DNA of 64,000 bases, taken from Gracilaria domingensis. Lineage: Eukaryota; Rhodophyta; Florideophyceae; Gracilariales; Gracilariaceae. Position 1 is the first letter of the stretch. The number at the start of each line of letters is the position of its first letter. A model generated the notes under the pieces. The model searched no databases. It saw nothing but the letters and a program-made list of their open reading frames with translations, and was not told where the DNA came from. The translations under genes were made by a program, and so were the position numbers. The DNA is taken from the NCBI GenBank assembly GCA_022539475.1, contig VCMS01000069.1, positions 310,001 through 374,000 of the forward strand, in the 5' to 3' direction. This document shows positions 9,465 to 19,577 of this stretch, in pieces.

Positions 9465-10277
9465 TCACAGTGGACGGACATGATTTGGTAACGGAGGTCT
9501 CTTGGGACAAAAGGGCACTTTGTACGGCTTGATCATTTCGGCATCAGGCCAGTCGTAAACAATGTCATCGATTCTAAATCTAGTGATCGGCTGTCGATGC
9601 CCCTTCCTTCTCGAGTATCCTTTTCGCTTTTTAAATTTAGAGACCATAACCTTTGCACTTTTAGTCTGCTCCTCAATGGTAGCAAGTACTTTGGCACTGC
9701 GAATCGCAGGACGTCCAAATAGAGTCCAGTCAAAAGCACCAATAGCCAAAACTGAATCAAAGGCAACCTGTGTATTCACTTCACCGACTTGTCTGTTTGT
9801 GTACAGCACGTCTCCCTTCATCACTTTATACTGCGTTCCCGACGTTGCGATCACAGCCCACATTCCGCCGCTTGCTCCATGTCCCTCTATTCCCTTCGGA
9901 AGCCACACTTCTGTGGGACCATGTATCGCCACAACTGCATTTCTGCCCTTGACATCACGCACGTCTTGACCGCTATCCAATATTTCATAAAGTCCAAATT
10001 TGTCGTTGTTGAGACCTGGAGGAAGTGGAACCCTTTCAATTTGCCTTGGGGCGACAGATGACGACGAATGAAGACCTTCGGTATGATATTCTTCGGAAGC
10101 AAAAGCAGAGGAACAAAATTGGCGACGATACGAGCCAAGGTTGGATAATGTGAATTGAAAAGATGGTAATGCTTGACTCGACGGAGTGGATGATAATCTG
10201 TTCACATTTGTTCTCAGCGTTTTTCTTCCGCTGCTCATTGCATCGCAGCAAAGAGAACGCCACGCTGTTCGAAGCAT
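9465..10277 (-). CDS. MRPL21: Mitochondrial ribosomal protein bL21m
   Basis: The 270-residue protein starts at ATG. The N-terminal about 100 residues are Ser/Arg-rich, fitting an organelle presequence. The bL21 domain follows from about residue 138: WAVIATSGTQYKVMKGDVLY, VLAIGAFDWTLFGRPAI, AKVLATIEEQTKSAKVMVSK and the signature KKRKGYSRRKGHRQPITRFRI. bL21 binds 23S-type rRNA in the large subunit. A mitochondrial rather than plastid copy is inferred, because red-algal plastid L21 is normally plastid-encoded and the presequence is mitochondrial in style; this is not proven. There is an unusual spacer between presequence and domain, rich in Pro/Gly/Asp. Confidence 0.85.
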   Translation of the reverse strand: MLRTAWRSLCCDAMSSGRKTLRTNVNRLSSTPSSQALPSFQFTLSNLGSYRRQFCSSAFASEEYHTEGLHSSSSVAPRQIERVPLPPGLNNDKFGLYEILDSGQDVRDVKGRNAVVAIHGPTEVWLPKGIEGHGASGGMWAVIATSGTQYKVMKGDVLYTNRQVGEVNTQVAFDSVLAIGAFDWTLFGRPAIRSAKVLATIEEQTKSAKVMVSKFKKRKGYSRRKGHRQPITRFRIDDIVYDWPDAEMIKPYKVPFCPKRPPLPNHVRPL

Positions 10278-11731
10278 TTGGAGAGAGAGAAAGCCGTCAA
10301 GTGCAGAAGTTGATCCACGATCAACGTGAAGACGTAGTGGAGAGTTCTTCCGCAGATTCTGGTAGGACTTGGATTGGATGTCTATAGAGTCTCCGTCTGC
10401 AAATAGTAGCCCTGAAATAGTTTTGAGCGTTGTATCTAGTTGCGGGTACCCTTGAAGGTCAAAAGCTGTTTAAAGTAAAGAGATTATGCATTTGGAATCG
10501 CGGGAAGGAAAGCCCTGTCGTTCAGGGTAGAGCCGCTAGCGGCATGCACGCGTTATTTCGTCGTCCGCAGGAAAGAGAATGTTAGCCTTTCTTAGATGGA
10601 CATGACATGAAAAATGTGACATTCTTTCTGTAACTGGCATGGACAGAAAAGCAAAACTGCACATGAAAAGAGAGAGGAGCACCACCAGATTCTGTGCTCT
10701 CTCGACTTCAACCGGAACACGGGTGCTTCCTTCTTTTGTCTTGTGTGAAGGTAATAGGGCAAGCCCTTTAACCCTCTTACCTTTGGTAACCTTGTCTAGA
10801 GTCGACGGAGAGCGCACAGGGATTAAAAGATCCAAGAAAGAACATGATGGAATGCTTCCACACAGGGCTCTCACGCCTGTTTGAAGTTCAAACTTGAAGG
10901 CGCGAACCTCGCTCGGGATTGGGCAGAATTCTTTCATACCAGAATTATCTGTTATCATTTATCATAGGCACACTCTTGATGGTCGCAGCGAAATTCCCAG
11001 AGTGCTGCAGCTCCGAGATTGGCTTTTGTGTGGCAGGTATAGGCTTGCCGCACCACAGACCTTTATGATTTGCCCACGGATCATATTCAACACTTCTTGT
11101 CTTGATGACTCCTAATGACTAATGTTACGACGGTACGTCCAGCAAGTAATGTTACTAGGAAGGGGGACTAAAAAAAGTGATGTGCCTCGAAAGCAGACTA
11201 GTCTTTTCTTCGCCTATGGGGTGACAGACAGATCGCACGTCACTCGTTTGTCACCTACACCCAGGACGGACGAACACATGTCATCATGATCTAGTCGATA
11301 CATCCCAAGTCACGTTGTACTCTTGATACCCGAGAATGTTTTGTGAAGCACAGGGCCTTACTTTTTTTTTGTTCCAATGCATCCCAATTTGCCCCACTTC
11401 ATCCGATATTCTGGAAGAGCCCATTTCTTGTTTCTTCTAAAGCATTCACGCACACCCGACCTCGTCTCTCGAAGATACTGTACATAAGATGTCCTTGGAG
11501 CTAAACGACAACAAAAGGGAACAAATCTCCATCTCCAACCATCACCGACCATATCGTTTCGAAAAAAATATGATAGTAGGCTTGCATACCTGTACTGCTT
11601 GTGTCTCTCGACTACGTTTACTGTTCTAAGTGAAAGGATATGTCTCTCTTCGTTCCGGACATAGCAAAAGATGAAGTGAAATAGAAAAAAAAGAAAACGA
11701 ACGTACACCACATGGAGGGAGGAGTAGAGGC
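10278..11731. other. Intergenic, 1.45 kb
   Basis: The stretch lies between the bL21m start and the GSK3 stop. A 140-codon minus frame (10536-10958) shows no recognisable domain and overlaps a + strand frame. AT-richer sequence near 11350-11730 is likely GSK3 3' UTR. No repeats recognised. Confidence 0.4.
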
Positions 11732-12925
11732 TCACTGTCTGACAGGATCGCCATACTTTTTATGCAACTCGTCATAAACACTTTGCGGCAAAATACTTGA
11801 AGCCAAATCGGCAGCATGGTGAAACTCATGTTTTGAGAAATTAAATAGCGGTGGAAGTGGTTTGCCGTTTGGCAACTTGCAAGTAGATAAACGAAGTTCA
11901 TCGAAGTACGGATGTGCCAAACCTTGCATGGGTTTGAGCCTCATGGTAGGTGAATATTGCAGCATCTTGGCAACAAGATCAATGGCATCTGCACTGGTGC
12001 GATGACGGAACACCTTTGTCCAAGATAATGACTTGATCTGCGGAAACTTGAACTCTGTATAGTTGCGGTTCATTGCCATAATCTCTTCCTTGGTAGGAGT
12101 TCCAAGAACCTTAATAATTTCTACCAATTGATCGACACCTGACTCTCCAGGGAAAAGAGGATGACCTACCATGAGCTCAGCCATCACACAGCCAGTTGAC
12201 CACACATCAATAGCGGGCAAGTAATCGGTAGCACCAAAGATGAGTTCCGGTGCTCTGTAGTAACGGGAACAGATGTAGCTAATATTAGGCTCCTCGCGAA
12301 CGAGCACCTTTGCGGATCCAAAGTCACACAGCTTGAGCACCTGCGTGCTAGGATCGAGCAAGAGATTTTGCGGCTTGATATCGCGATGACAGATTCCCAA
12401 CGAATGAATGTAGGCCAAAGCGCGCAGCAGCTGATAAATGTACAACTTGATGTAAATGGTAGGAATAGGAGTCTTGACCTTGGAGTAGTGCTTAGAGATT
12501 CTATAAACGGTTTCTGGAACGAATTCGAGCACGAGATTGAGATAAACCTCATCGGGCTTGTCACCGGATGAGTAGAAACAATGCTTAAGTTGACAGACGT
12601 TTGTGTGATCGATCATGCGCATGATTTGCAACTCGCGATTCTTGTAACGCTTATCCTGCAGAACCTTTTTGATGGCAACGGTCTCGCCCGTTTCGCGCAC
12701 GGTAGCCTGAAAGACGACGCCGAAGGAGCCATTTCCAATGACGCGCGCGGCGCTGTAACTGATAGATTCCTTGGGGGTGGAGGAGGAGGCGGCGGAGGGG
12801 CGATGGGAGGATGCGGGCGGCTGTTGAGACTGTCTGGCGGACGGGTTGGACGAATGGTACGATTGCTGTGTTGACGACGAATTAGCGGCTGAAGTGGCCG
12901 GCTGCCCGGACTGGTTTGGCTGCAT
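11732..12925 (-). CDS. GSK3: Glycogen synthase kinase 3 / SHAGGY-like kinase
   Basis: The 397-residue Ser/Thr kinase starts at ATG. The first about 50 residues are Ser/Gln/Pro-rich and disordered. The kinase domain has the Gly loop [33 protein letters not shown], catalytic [18 protein letters not shown] and the GSK3-specific activation loop [17 protein letters not shown] with the autophosphorylated Tyr. The priming-phosphate pocket Arg/Lys are in place. The C-terminus [11 protein letters not shown] matches the family end. GSK3 acts in cytosol and nucleus in development and stress signalling. It shares a divergent, extremely GC-rich promoter with the small ORF at 13586. Confidence 0.95.
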   Translation of the reverse strand: MQPNQSGQPATSAANSSSTQQSYHSSNPSARQSQQPPASSHRPSAASSSTPKESISYSAARVIGNGSFGVVFQATVRETGETVAIKKVLQDKRYKNRELQIMRMIDHTNVCQLKHCFYSSGDKPDEVYLNLVLEFVPETVYRISKHYSKVKTPIPTIYIKLYIYQLLRALAYIHSLGICHRDIKPQNLLLDPSTQVLKLCDFGSAKVLVREEPNISYICSRYYRAPELIFGATDYLPAIDVWSTGCVMAELMVGHPLFPGESGVDQLVEIIKVLGTPTKEEIMAMNRNYTEFKFPQIKSLSWTKVFRHRTSADAIDLVAKMLQYSPTMRLKPMQGLAHPYFDELRLSTCKLPNGKPLPPLFNFSKHEFHHAADLASSILPQSVYDELHKKYGDPVRQ

Positions 12926-13585
12926 GGCGACGTTGGCGCAACGTGATGCGCGCAGACAAGTCCGGAGGCGGGAGCAAAAACGGTGGGGAAGATATCAGCG
13001 AAGGAGGCGAAGGGAAGAAGAAAGCAAAAGCTGGGAACAAGAAGCGACGCGCATTACCGGCACGACGGCCAGCAAGAACACAGCGCGAGCGCGGGGGAGG
13101 GGGGGGGGAGGGGAAGGAGACGAGGGGGGTGGGGGCGAAGGGGGACGTTGGCGCAGCGGCGAGCACGTCTAGTCACAGTACGAACGCAAAAACGGCAGAC
13201 GTGGCGCGCTTTTGGCGAGTGGGTCGTGCCGCCGTTGCGCCACAAAATTTTTTCACGCGGCGCGCTGGCGCAGCCGTAAGCCACGCGCGTGCGCGCGCGC
13301 GCGCGCGCGCGCGCGGCGCGCTGACGCGTTGCCGACTGGGTGGCAATGCAACCGCCTTTAATGGAGAGTGTCCTCGTTGTGCGCGGCGTTCGCCAGCGCT
13401 CCATTCAACCCCTCGCCGCCATGTCGCCGTGTCAACGGCGCGCCCGGCGTGCGCCCGCGCGCCTTGCTCCGTTGCCAATTCGAAGTGCCGTCTCGAGCGG
13501 CCGTGCGTAGCGCTTCCTCCTCACCGTCTTGTTCCGCTCACCGCGTTTCCCCGCTTTGTTTGTTCTACACGCTTGCCGCGCCAGA
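12926..13585. promoter_or_regulatory. GC-rich divergent promoter with G-tract and (GC)n
   Basis: About 13095-13145 holds five or more runs of four to ten G on the + strand, a strong G-quadruplex candidate. 13291-13315 is an uninterrupted alternating GC run that can adopt Z-DNA. The rest is rich in GCGC. Open frames crossing this stretch on both strands are by-products of stop-codon scarcity in GC-rich DNA. Confidence 0.6.
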
Positions 13586-13942
13586 ATGCGAGCTCAGGAG
13601 CCGCGGCGAGTCAGGGCGGTGCGCGCCATTCTGGCGCTGTCCCCCTTGTTGCTTGCTTTTACCGTCTTGTGGTTGCACATTGTGTCCCTCGCCCATTCTG
13701 TGCTCGCGCACGCCCGGAACATCGCTTTGCTAGCGTTGCAGCCGATTTTATTGCGCGCATTTGAGCTCACCTGTTTGACGTCTTCCTCGCCTGTCGCGAA
13801 ACACGAGGTGCAGGCTTTGCACGAGTTGGTCGTGCATCCACCGCAGTCCGTGTCGTCGAGTGAAGACAGTCTGCAGATGCCAATGGACGATGAGCACCAC
13901 ACCTCAGAACGCCAGCCGCTCAAGCACGCAGAGTTGCTGTGA
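13586..13942 (+). CDS. Small single-pass membrane protein, unknown
   Basis: The 118-residue frame runs from ATG at 13586; the open frame extends up to a TTG at 13529. A basic N-terminus (RAQEPRRVRAVR) is followed by a long hydrophobic stretch (AILALSPLLLAFTVLWLHIV) and an acidic, Ser/His-rich C-terminal half. No family is recognised. It sits head-to-head with GSK3 and 50 bp tail-to-tail from SDHA, a spacing typical of genes in this window. Its existence is inferred from organisation only. Confidence 0.4.
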   Translation: MRAQEPRRVRAVRAILALSPLLLAFTVLWLHIVSLAHSVLAHARNIALLALQPILLRAFELTCLTSSSPVAKHEVQALHELVVHPPQSVSSSEDSLQMPMDDEHHTSERQPLKHAELL

Positions 13943-13992
13943 AGTTTGCGCTCACACGCTCAAAAACCTCGCCGTTTACTCTTCCAAGCTGT

Positions 13993-15888
13993 CTAATACG
14001 TGCGCTTGGCGGGAGGGAATGGAGCCTGTTCTGACTCGTCCAGGCTCGTGTGAATAACCGGTCGATAATCAATTTCCACAAACCCGCGCCCGTACTTCTT
14101 CTCTGTGTGGTTGCTAATCCAGCCCAGAGTGTGCTTCATCCAATTGTCGTCATCCCTCTCCCCGAAATCCTCTCGCGCATGCGCTCCTCGACTCTCCTTG
14201 CGCGCCTCCGCACTGTGCATAGTAATCACAGCATTTTGCAGCAGGTTCTTCAGCTCCAACGTCTCAATCATGTCCGTATTAAAGATCATGTCTCGATCAC
14301 TTGTCTTTACAGACGCAAAGCTTTCGTAACAATCGTCAATCTTCTTGCACCCTTCCTTCAAACTCTCGTCTGTACGGAATACAGCCGCGTGTTCCTGCAT
14401 GATCTTTTGCATGTTCATTCGAATCTCCGACGTGCGCAAGTCTCCATCTGCGTATCTCACCATGTCCATGTCTGCAATTGCCTGTTCACCGCCATCGGCT
14501 GGCAGAGGTCGATGTGGACTGTTTGGTTTCACAAGCTCGGCTACTCGCTTAGCAGTCGCTCGTCCGAACACCACAATGTCTAACAGCGAATTAGCTCCAA
14601 GTCGGTTCGCACCATGCACGCTTGCGCATGCTGCTTCCCCAGCGGCCAGTAGTCCAGGGATTACGTGGTTCGGGTCACCGTCCTTTGGTGACAGCACTTC
14701 TCCACGCCAGTTTGTCGGGATGCCACCCATGTTGTAGTGCACCGTAGGTAGTACAGGAATGGGTTCCTTGTGCACGTCGACGCCGGCAAATACCTTTGCC
14801 GTTTCCGTGATACCCGGTAGCCGTTCCTTCAGAACTGATGGTTCTAGGTGATCTAGATGCAAAAAGATATGGTCCCTATCTCTCCCTACCCCGCGACCTT
14901 CGCGGATTTCTATCGTCATTGAACGAGACACAACATCACGTGAAGCCAAATCCTTGGCTGATGGTGCGTACCTTTCCATGAAACGCTCTCCGTTCGCGTT
15001 TTTAAGGAAGCCCCCTTCACCACGGGCGCCTTCTGTGATAAGACAGCCAGCTCCGTAGATACCTGTGGGATGGAACTGAACGAATTCCAAATCCTGTAGA
15101 GGGATACCAGCGCGCGCTACCATGGCATTTCCGTCACCCGTACAGGTATGAGCAGACGTTGCACTGAAATAACATCTTCCGTACCCACCCGTCGCAATTA
15201 TGGTCGAGTGCGCATTGAAGCGATGAAGAGATCCATCTTCCATGCACTGTGCAATGATTCCACGACAACTTCCGTCGTGAGGGTCCATAATAAGATCCAA
15301 TGCAAAGTACTCCACAAAAAAGTTTGCGTCATGCTTTAAAGACTGACCGTACAAGGTGTGCAACATTGCATGTCCAGTTCGATCGGCGGCCGCCGCACAT
15401 CGGTACGCCTGTCCACCCTTTCCAAAGTCCAGAGACTGACCGCCAAACGCTCGCTGATAAATCAATCCGTCTTCAGTACGACTGAATGGTACACCGTAGT
15501 GCTCCAGTTCAATGATCGTATCCGGGGCCTCTCGACACATGTAATGAATGGCATCTTGATCGCCGAGCCAGTCAGAACCCTTGACAGTATCATACATGTG
15601 CCACCTCCAATCGTCCGCGGTCATATTCCCCAATGCGCCATTAATGCCTCCCTGCGCTGCAACTGTGTGCGAACGCGTGGGGAACAGTTTGGTAACGCAA
15701 GCAGTTTTCAGTCCCGCTTCGCAGGCTCCGATCGTCGCCCGAAGTCCGGCGCCTCCGGCACCAACCACGCAAACGTCAACTTCGTGATCAATGACGTCAT
15801 AGCCGCCTATTTTGGTGGTCTTTGTCGACAAGTCACGGCTTCCAGACCGGAACCGTCGCAAGAGCTGAGAAGATGCACTCCTAAGCAT
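13993..15888 (-). CDS. SDHA: Succinate dehydrogenase flavoprotein subunit
   Basis: Complex II flavoprotein that oxidises succinate to fumarate in the TCA cycle at the inner mitochondrial membrane. The 631-residue protein starts at ATG 15888; the frame is open to TTG at 15933. The presequence is [20 protein letters not shown]. The FAD-binding motif [20 protein letters not shown] and covalent-FAD His in [15 protein letters not shown] are present. The substrate region [21 protein letters not shown], the [17 protein letters not shown] helix and the C-terminal [10 protein letters not shown] and PPAKRTY all match the family. No introns or breaks. Confidence 0.97.
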   Translation of the reverse strand: MLRSASSQLLRRFRSGSRDLSTKTTKIGGYDVIDHEVDVCVVGAGGAGLRATIGACEAGLKTACVTKLFPTRSHTVAAQGGINGALGNMTADDWRWHMYDTVKGSDWLGDQDAIHYMCREAPDTIIELEHYGVPFSRTEDGLIYQRAFGGQSLDFGKGGQAYRCAAAADRTGHAMLHTLYGQSLKHDANFFVEYFALDLIMDPHDGSCRGIIAQCMEDGSLHRFNAHSTIIATGGYGRCYFSATSAHTCTGDGNAMVARAGIPLQDLEFVQFHPTGIYGAGCLITEGARGEGGFLKNANGERFMERYAPSAKDLASRDVVSRSMTIEIREGRGVGRDRDHIFLHLDHLEPSVLKERLPGITETAKVFAGVDVHKEPIPVLPTVHYNMGGIPTNWRGEVLSPKDGDPNHVIPGLLAAGEAACASVHGANRLGANSLLDIVVFGRATAKRVAELVKPNSPHRPLPADGGEQAIADMDMVRYADGDLRTSEIRMNMQKIMQEHAAVFRTDESLKEGCKKIDDCYESFASVKTSDRDMIFNTDMIETLELKNLLQNAVITMHSAEARKESRGAHAREDFGERDDDNWMKHTLGWISNHTEKKYGRGFVEIDYRPVIHTSLDESEQAPFPPAKRTY

Positions 15889-16278
15889 GATTCTTATCTT
15901 TAACTCCTCAAACCAGAGTTGCCACTCTCCCAAGCAGTACCGTTGGTACCCAGATTGGAAGGGCGGCGGTATGAATGGGGGAGAAAGTTACAGCGTCCTT
16001 CCAGTTGAGAAGTCTTGTCCGACACAAGAGGCCTGATAGTGTAGAATCTACACTAGATATCGAGTGTGGCTGATATTATGAAATATGACAGAAAGGTCAA
16101 AACCGAATGAAATGTGAAGACATTTTGTTCATCTCCTCACGTCTTGCACAAAAAGCGATCTATTGAACACGATCCTGCGCACGATGGGTCCAATCACTCG
16201 CAGTCCTAACAGGGAAAGAGACCGACGGTACCACACAGCCCTGCGGAAACTACGTCGTCGTTCCGCACCAAAACCCAC
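15889..16278. promoter_or_regulatory. Divergent promoter region SDHA / glycosyltransferase
   Basis: This 390-bp gap between divergent ATGs contains a short palindrome GTGTAGAATCTACAC around 16038-16052. No TATA box is clear. Confidence 0.35.
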
Positions 16279-17043
16279 ATGTTCGACTTCCTGACACACT
16301 TTTTCTTACCCAGCCCTCAAACCACAGTAATTATTCCCACCTACAATGAATCTACCACAATCTCCCGCACAATCCAAACCATCAAACAACACAGCCAAAC
16401 GCCAGTTCAAATCATAGTAGCCGATGGCTACTCTGCAGACGACACACCCTCAAAGGCCAGAAAGGCCGGGGCAACGGTGCTGCGCGTGCGCGGTGGACGT
16501 GGTCAACAGCTCAACAAAGCCGTCCCACTCTCCAAGGCTCCCAACCTCCTTTTCCTACATGCCGACACGCAAGTACCTCCCGCATTCGATGCAGAGATTA
16601 CCCGCGAGCTAGCACGACCCGACGTGATAGCAGGCGCGTTTCGACTCAAAATAGATTCGGACAACTTCGGCATCCAATGCGTGCAGACATGTGCCAATTG
16701 GCGCTCGCGTCTCCTTCAAAGACCGTATGGTGATCAAGGTCTGTTCATCACGAAGCGAAACTTCGCTCAAGCTGGTGGGTATCCAGTGATGCCTTTCCTC
16801 GAAGACTACGAATTAGTTCGCCGACTCTCTCGAAAAGGACGAGTGAGAACGGCAAAGTCAAGTGTCATCACCAATGGCAGAAGATGGGAAACACTCGGAG
16901 TGGTTCAGACAACCGCAATGAACCAGCTAGTATTGGCAGCGTACCACCTTGGGGTACAACCGAGAACATTACGCAAGTGGTACAGAGGCGTACTTCAAAA
17001 CGCCATCGCCCTAAAGAGCAGAAACGCGGCTCGCATGCCGTGA
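16279..17043 (+). CDS. Family 2 glycosyltransferase, TIGR04283 type
   Basis: The 254-residue protein starts at ATG. It has a GT-A fold start TTVIIPTYNESTTISRTI, then VQIIVADGYSADDT, the DxD region LLFLHADTQVPPAF, and the diagnostic PYGDQGLFITKRNFAQAGGY plus PFLEDYELVRRL of the TIGR04283 branch. In bacteria this branch is often linked to arsenosugar or selenium-domain clusters; in algae its acceptor is unknown. There is no clear signal peptide, so a cytosolic or organelle location is open. It lies 146 bp tail-to-tail from the HCF107-like gene. The family is widespread in cyanobacteria, so a plastid-ancestor origin is possible (inference). Confidence 0.85.
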   Translation: MFDFLTHFFLPSPQTTVIIPTYNESTTISRTIQTIKQHSQTPVQIIVADGYSADDTPSKARKAGATVLRVRGGRGQQLNKAVPLSKAPNLLFLHADTQVPPAFDAEITRELARPDVIAGAFRLKIDSDNFGIQCVQTCANWRSRLLQRPYGDQGLFITKRNFAQAGGYPVMPFLEDYELVRRLSRKGRVRTAKSSVITNGRRWETLGVVQTTAMNQLVLAAYHLGVQPRTLRKWYRGVLQNAIALKSRNAARMP

Positions 17044-17189
17044 GTGCGAAGGTACCAAAACGGCAAAAGCAAAACAAAAGCAACTCCACATCCGTGAGCA
17101 CACTCAAGAGCGCAATCAAACACACGTGAACATGAACATACACTCATCATTACATATTTACGAATCCCCGCACATCACAAGCGATTTAC

Positions 17190-19124
17190 TCACTGGTGCT
17201 GCATTTTTTGAATAGCATGACGAGTAATCTCTTCGGCCCCATCGACATCATAAAGATGAGCATCAACACCAGAAGGCGGTGGCATATTAACATTTTCGTC
17301 GCTTTGCGTGCTCGCACCAGACGGTGAATACCCCTTTTCAAACAAATGGGCCGAAGTTCCAATCAAGGCAAGCGACATAGCCCCGAGCACGAGTAGCAAA
17401 GCGGCGCGGTCGGCGAGTCCCTGAGCGACCTGACCCATGAAATACATACCCTCAGCATAATCCCTCACATTGTCAGTGTAGTACAGCTGATCATCAAACG
17501 CCTTCATGGCCAGCACAGAATCCTCCGAAAGCTTGAACCACTCCACAGGTTTTGGGACTTGGTGCTCAACGACGCGTTCAGCGATCGGAACAGGAACCGG
17601 CACAGGGGCGGGTTTCGGAGCAGGGATATCCCAGTTGAACACATAAACACCAATTCTGCGGTCACGCTCATATCGGTCTGCCAGCCACTCTTTGAAGGAA
17701 GCAACATCACTCGCAGACCGTCTGGCAACCCATTCCGAAACCTTTCTCATATCGTTTCCCCTGCGCTTCTGAAGCGCGTCATAAAGCTGACGATCAGAAT
17801 TGGCGCGTGTATCCAACCACTTCATGACGGTGTTCATATCGCCATCTGAGCGCTTACCAATCATAAGTCGGAGCATCTTCAAGTTCTCGCCAACAGTACT
17901 AATCTGCTTTTGCTTCTCTTTTCGTGAGGTGCGATGTTTCTTTTCCAAATGAACAAACTTTCCACGAGGAACAATCCAATCGGAGCTCTTATCTATATGG
18001 CCTAGTCGCAGTTCCATGTTGGCCCACGCCCGCAACATGGGCGTATTGTCCGGAGCGGCGTTGACTCCCTTCTGAAACAGCTCCCTCGCCACATGATAGC
18101 GAGCGTGCTTTTGCTCCATGACAGCCCAGGCATGCCATATGGGCGCATGGGACGGATCGACGCGCGCACCCTTTTCAAACAGCTCTCTCGCCAGCTGCAG
18201 GCTGCCCCTCCTGGCCGCAAACGAAGCATAGGCCTGGTAGGTAGGCGCGGAGCTCGGGTTGATCTGCAAGGCATGCGTGAACAACTGGTCGGCCTCTGCA
18301 AAGTTGCCCATGCTCTCCTTTGTCATCGCATACGCCTGATACGTTCTGACATGGTTCGGATCAAGCTTGATGGCGTTCTCAAACAAGACGCAGGCGCGCT
18401 TGTACCTGCCGTGCCTGCGCTCCAACACGCCCCAAGCCGACCACAGGAAGTGGTTGTGCGGCGCATGGGCGACGCCCTTTTCAAAAATGGCCCTGGCGTC
18501 GTCCGTAAAGCCGCAGCGTTCCTCCAACAGCGCCCAGCTCTGCCACGCGATGCCGTCGGCGACGTCCACATCCAGGCAGCGCCTGAACAGCGCCCTCGCG
18601 CGGTCGGCGCGCCCAAAGCGGTCCTCCATGACGGCCCACGCGTGCAGCAGGCGCGCGTTCATGGCGTGCAGGCGCACGGCGTGCTCGAACACGGCGCGCG
18701 CGGCGCGCGGCCGGTGCGCGCGCGTCTCCAGCTGCGCCCACGCCAGCCAGACGCGCGCGTCGTGCGGGTGCGACGCCGTGAGCGCGCGGAACAGCGCGCG
18801 CGCGGCGCGCTTGTCGCGGCGGCTGGACAGCTGCAGCGCGCGGCTGTAGTCGGACGCGGCCAGCAGCGGCCGCCGCGGCTTGGGCCGCCGCGGCGTGGGC
18901 TGCCTCGGCGGCGTGGGCTCGCCCGGCGGCGTCGGCGGCGTCGGCGGCGTCGGCGGCGTCGGGCGCCGCGGGCGACGCGCGCACAGCGCCGGGTCGGCGC
19001 GCGCGGGGCGCGGCTGCGACGCGCCGCGGCGGGGCGGCGCGGCGCGCAGCGCCACGGGCGCGCCGAAGGCGAGCGCGCGCAGCGCGCCGCGGCGCGCATC
19101 GCGGGCGCACCGCGCTCCGTCCAT
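17190..19124 (-). CDS. HAT/TPR-repeat RNA-stability protein, HCF107/Mbb1-like
   Basis: The 644-residue protein is read from ATG 19124 (the frame also has GTG at 19133). The N-terminal about 90 residues are Arg/Ala/Pro-rich with PTPPTPP repeats, a transit-like leader. Eight half-a-TPR repeats follow, each ending in a W-x-x-W/YA-x-x-E pattern (for example HAWAVMED, QSWALLEE, SAWGVLER, QAYAMTKE). HCF107/Mbb1 bind the 5' end of psbH/psbB transcripts in plastids. The C-terminal half differs from the HAT array: a basic linker, a WLDTRANSD, WVARRSASD, WLADRYERD periodic segment, then a membrane segment (ALLLVLGAMSLALIGTSA). The first third is encoded by very GC-rich DNA. Confidence 0.8.
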   Translation of the reverse strand: MDGARCARDARRGALRALAFGAPVALRAAPPRRGASQPRPARADPALCARRPRRPTPPTPPTPPTPPGEPTPPRQPTPRRPKPRRPLLAASDYSRALQLSSRRDKRAARALFRALTASHPHDARVWLAWAQLETRAHRPRAARAVFEHAVRLHAMNARLLHAWAVMEDRFGRADRARALFRRCLDVDVADGIAWQSWALLEERCGFTDDARAIFEKGVAHAPHNHFLWSAWGVLERRHGRYKRACVLFENAIKLDPNHVRTYQAYAMTKESMGNFAEADQLFTHALQINPSSAPTYQAYASFAARRGSLQLARELFEKGARVDPSHAPIWHAWAVMEQKHARYHVARELFQKGVNAAPDNTPMLRAWANMELRLGHIDKSSDWIVPRGKFVHLEKKHRTSRKEKQKQISTVGENLKMLRLMIGKRSDGDMNTVMKWLDTRANSDRQLYDALQKRRGNDMRKVSEWVARRSASDVASFKEWLADRYERDRRIGVYVFNWDIPAPKPAPVPVPVPIAERVVEHQVPKPVEWFKLSEDSVLAMKAFDDQLYYTDNVRDYAEGMYFMGQVAQGLADRAALLLVLGAMSLALIGTSAHLFEKGYSPSGASTQSDENVNMPPPSGVDAHLYDVDGAEEITRHAIQKMQHQ

Positions 19125-19577
19125 GGCGCGCACGTGCCACGCGGGGCGGCGATGGCGTGCAACCGCCCGCGGCGACGGGGCGGCGGCGCGGCTTTAACCG
19201 CGAGCGGTGCGCGCGCGCTCCCGCCGGCAGCAGCGGCGCTCGAGCCGCCATCGTGCAGCGCGCGCACAACATTCGTGCGCGCCGCGCCAATCAGCCGCGC
19301 GCGGCGCGCAGATCTTTTGCGCGCGCGCGCGCGCCGCTTCGCGCCGCGCTGACAGCGCGCCGAGCTGGCAGCGCGCCATGCGCGCCGATCTCAGCGCGCG
19401 CGAGATGCGCGCCCGGCGCCAATGCGCGCGCCACACGTGCGGCCGCGAATCTGCCGCAGATCAGCGCCCCGCGCGCCCATTCCCGCGCGCCGCCTCGCGG
19501 CGGCGCGAGGCGCCGCGCCAGCTCGCGCCGCCCGCATCGCCGCCGCGCCGCTTCCGCCGCGCCGCTTCCGCCGCACC
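19125..19577. promoter_or_regulatory. Extreme GC-rich divergent promoter
   Basis: This 450-bp gap between divergent starts is almost entirely GCGC/CGCG with short interruptions. Open frames run through it in all directions for lack of A/T. No TATA or other motif seen. Confidence 0.5.

Noticed and set aside
10536-10958. 140-codon minus frame between bL21m and GSK3
   Set aside because: No recognisable domain, a + strand frame overlaps it, and composition is unlike neighbouring genes.
18093-19352. Long Arg/Ala-rich + frame opposite the HCF107-like gene, and similar frames at 19157-20337 and 23140-24468
   Set aside because: Their composition is only what GC-rich DNA yields in any frame; no domain, and they overlap supported genes.
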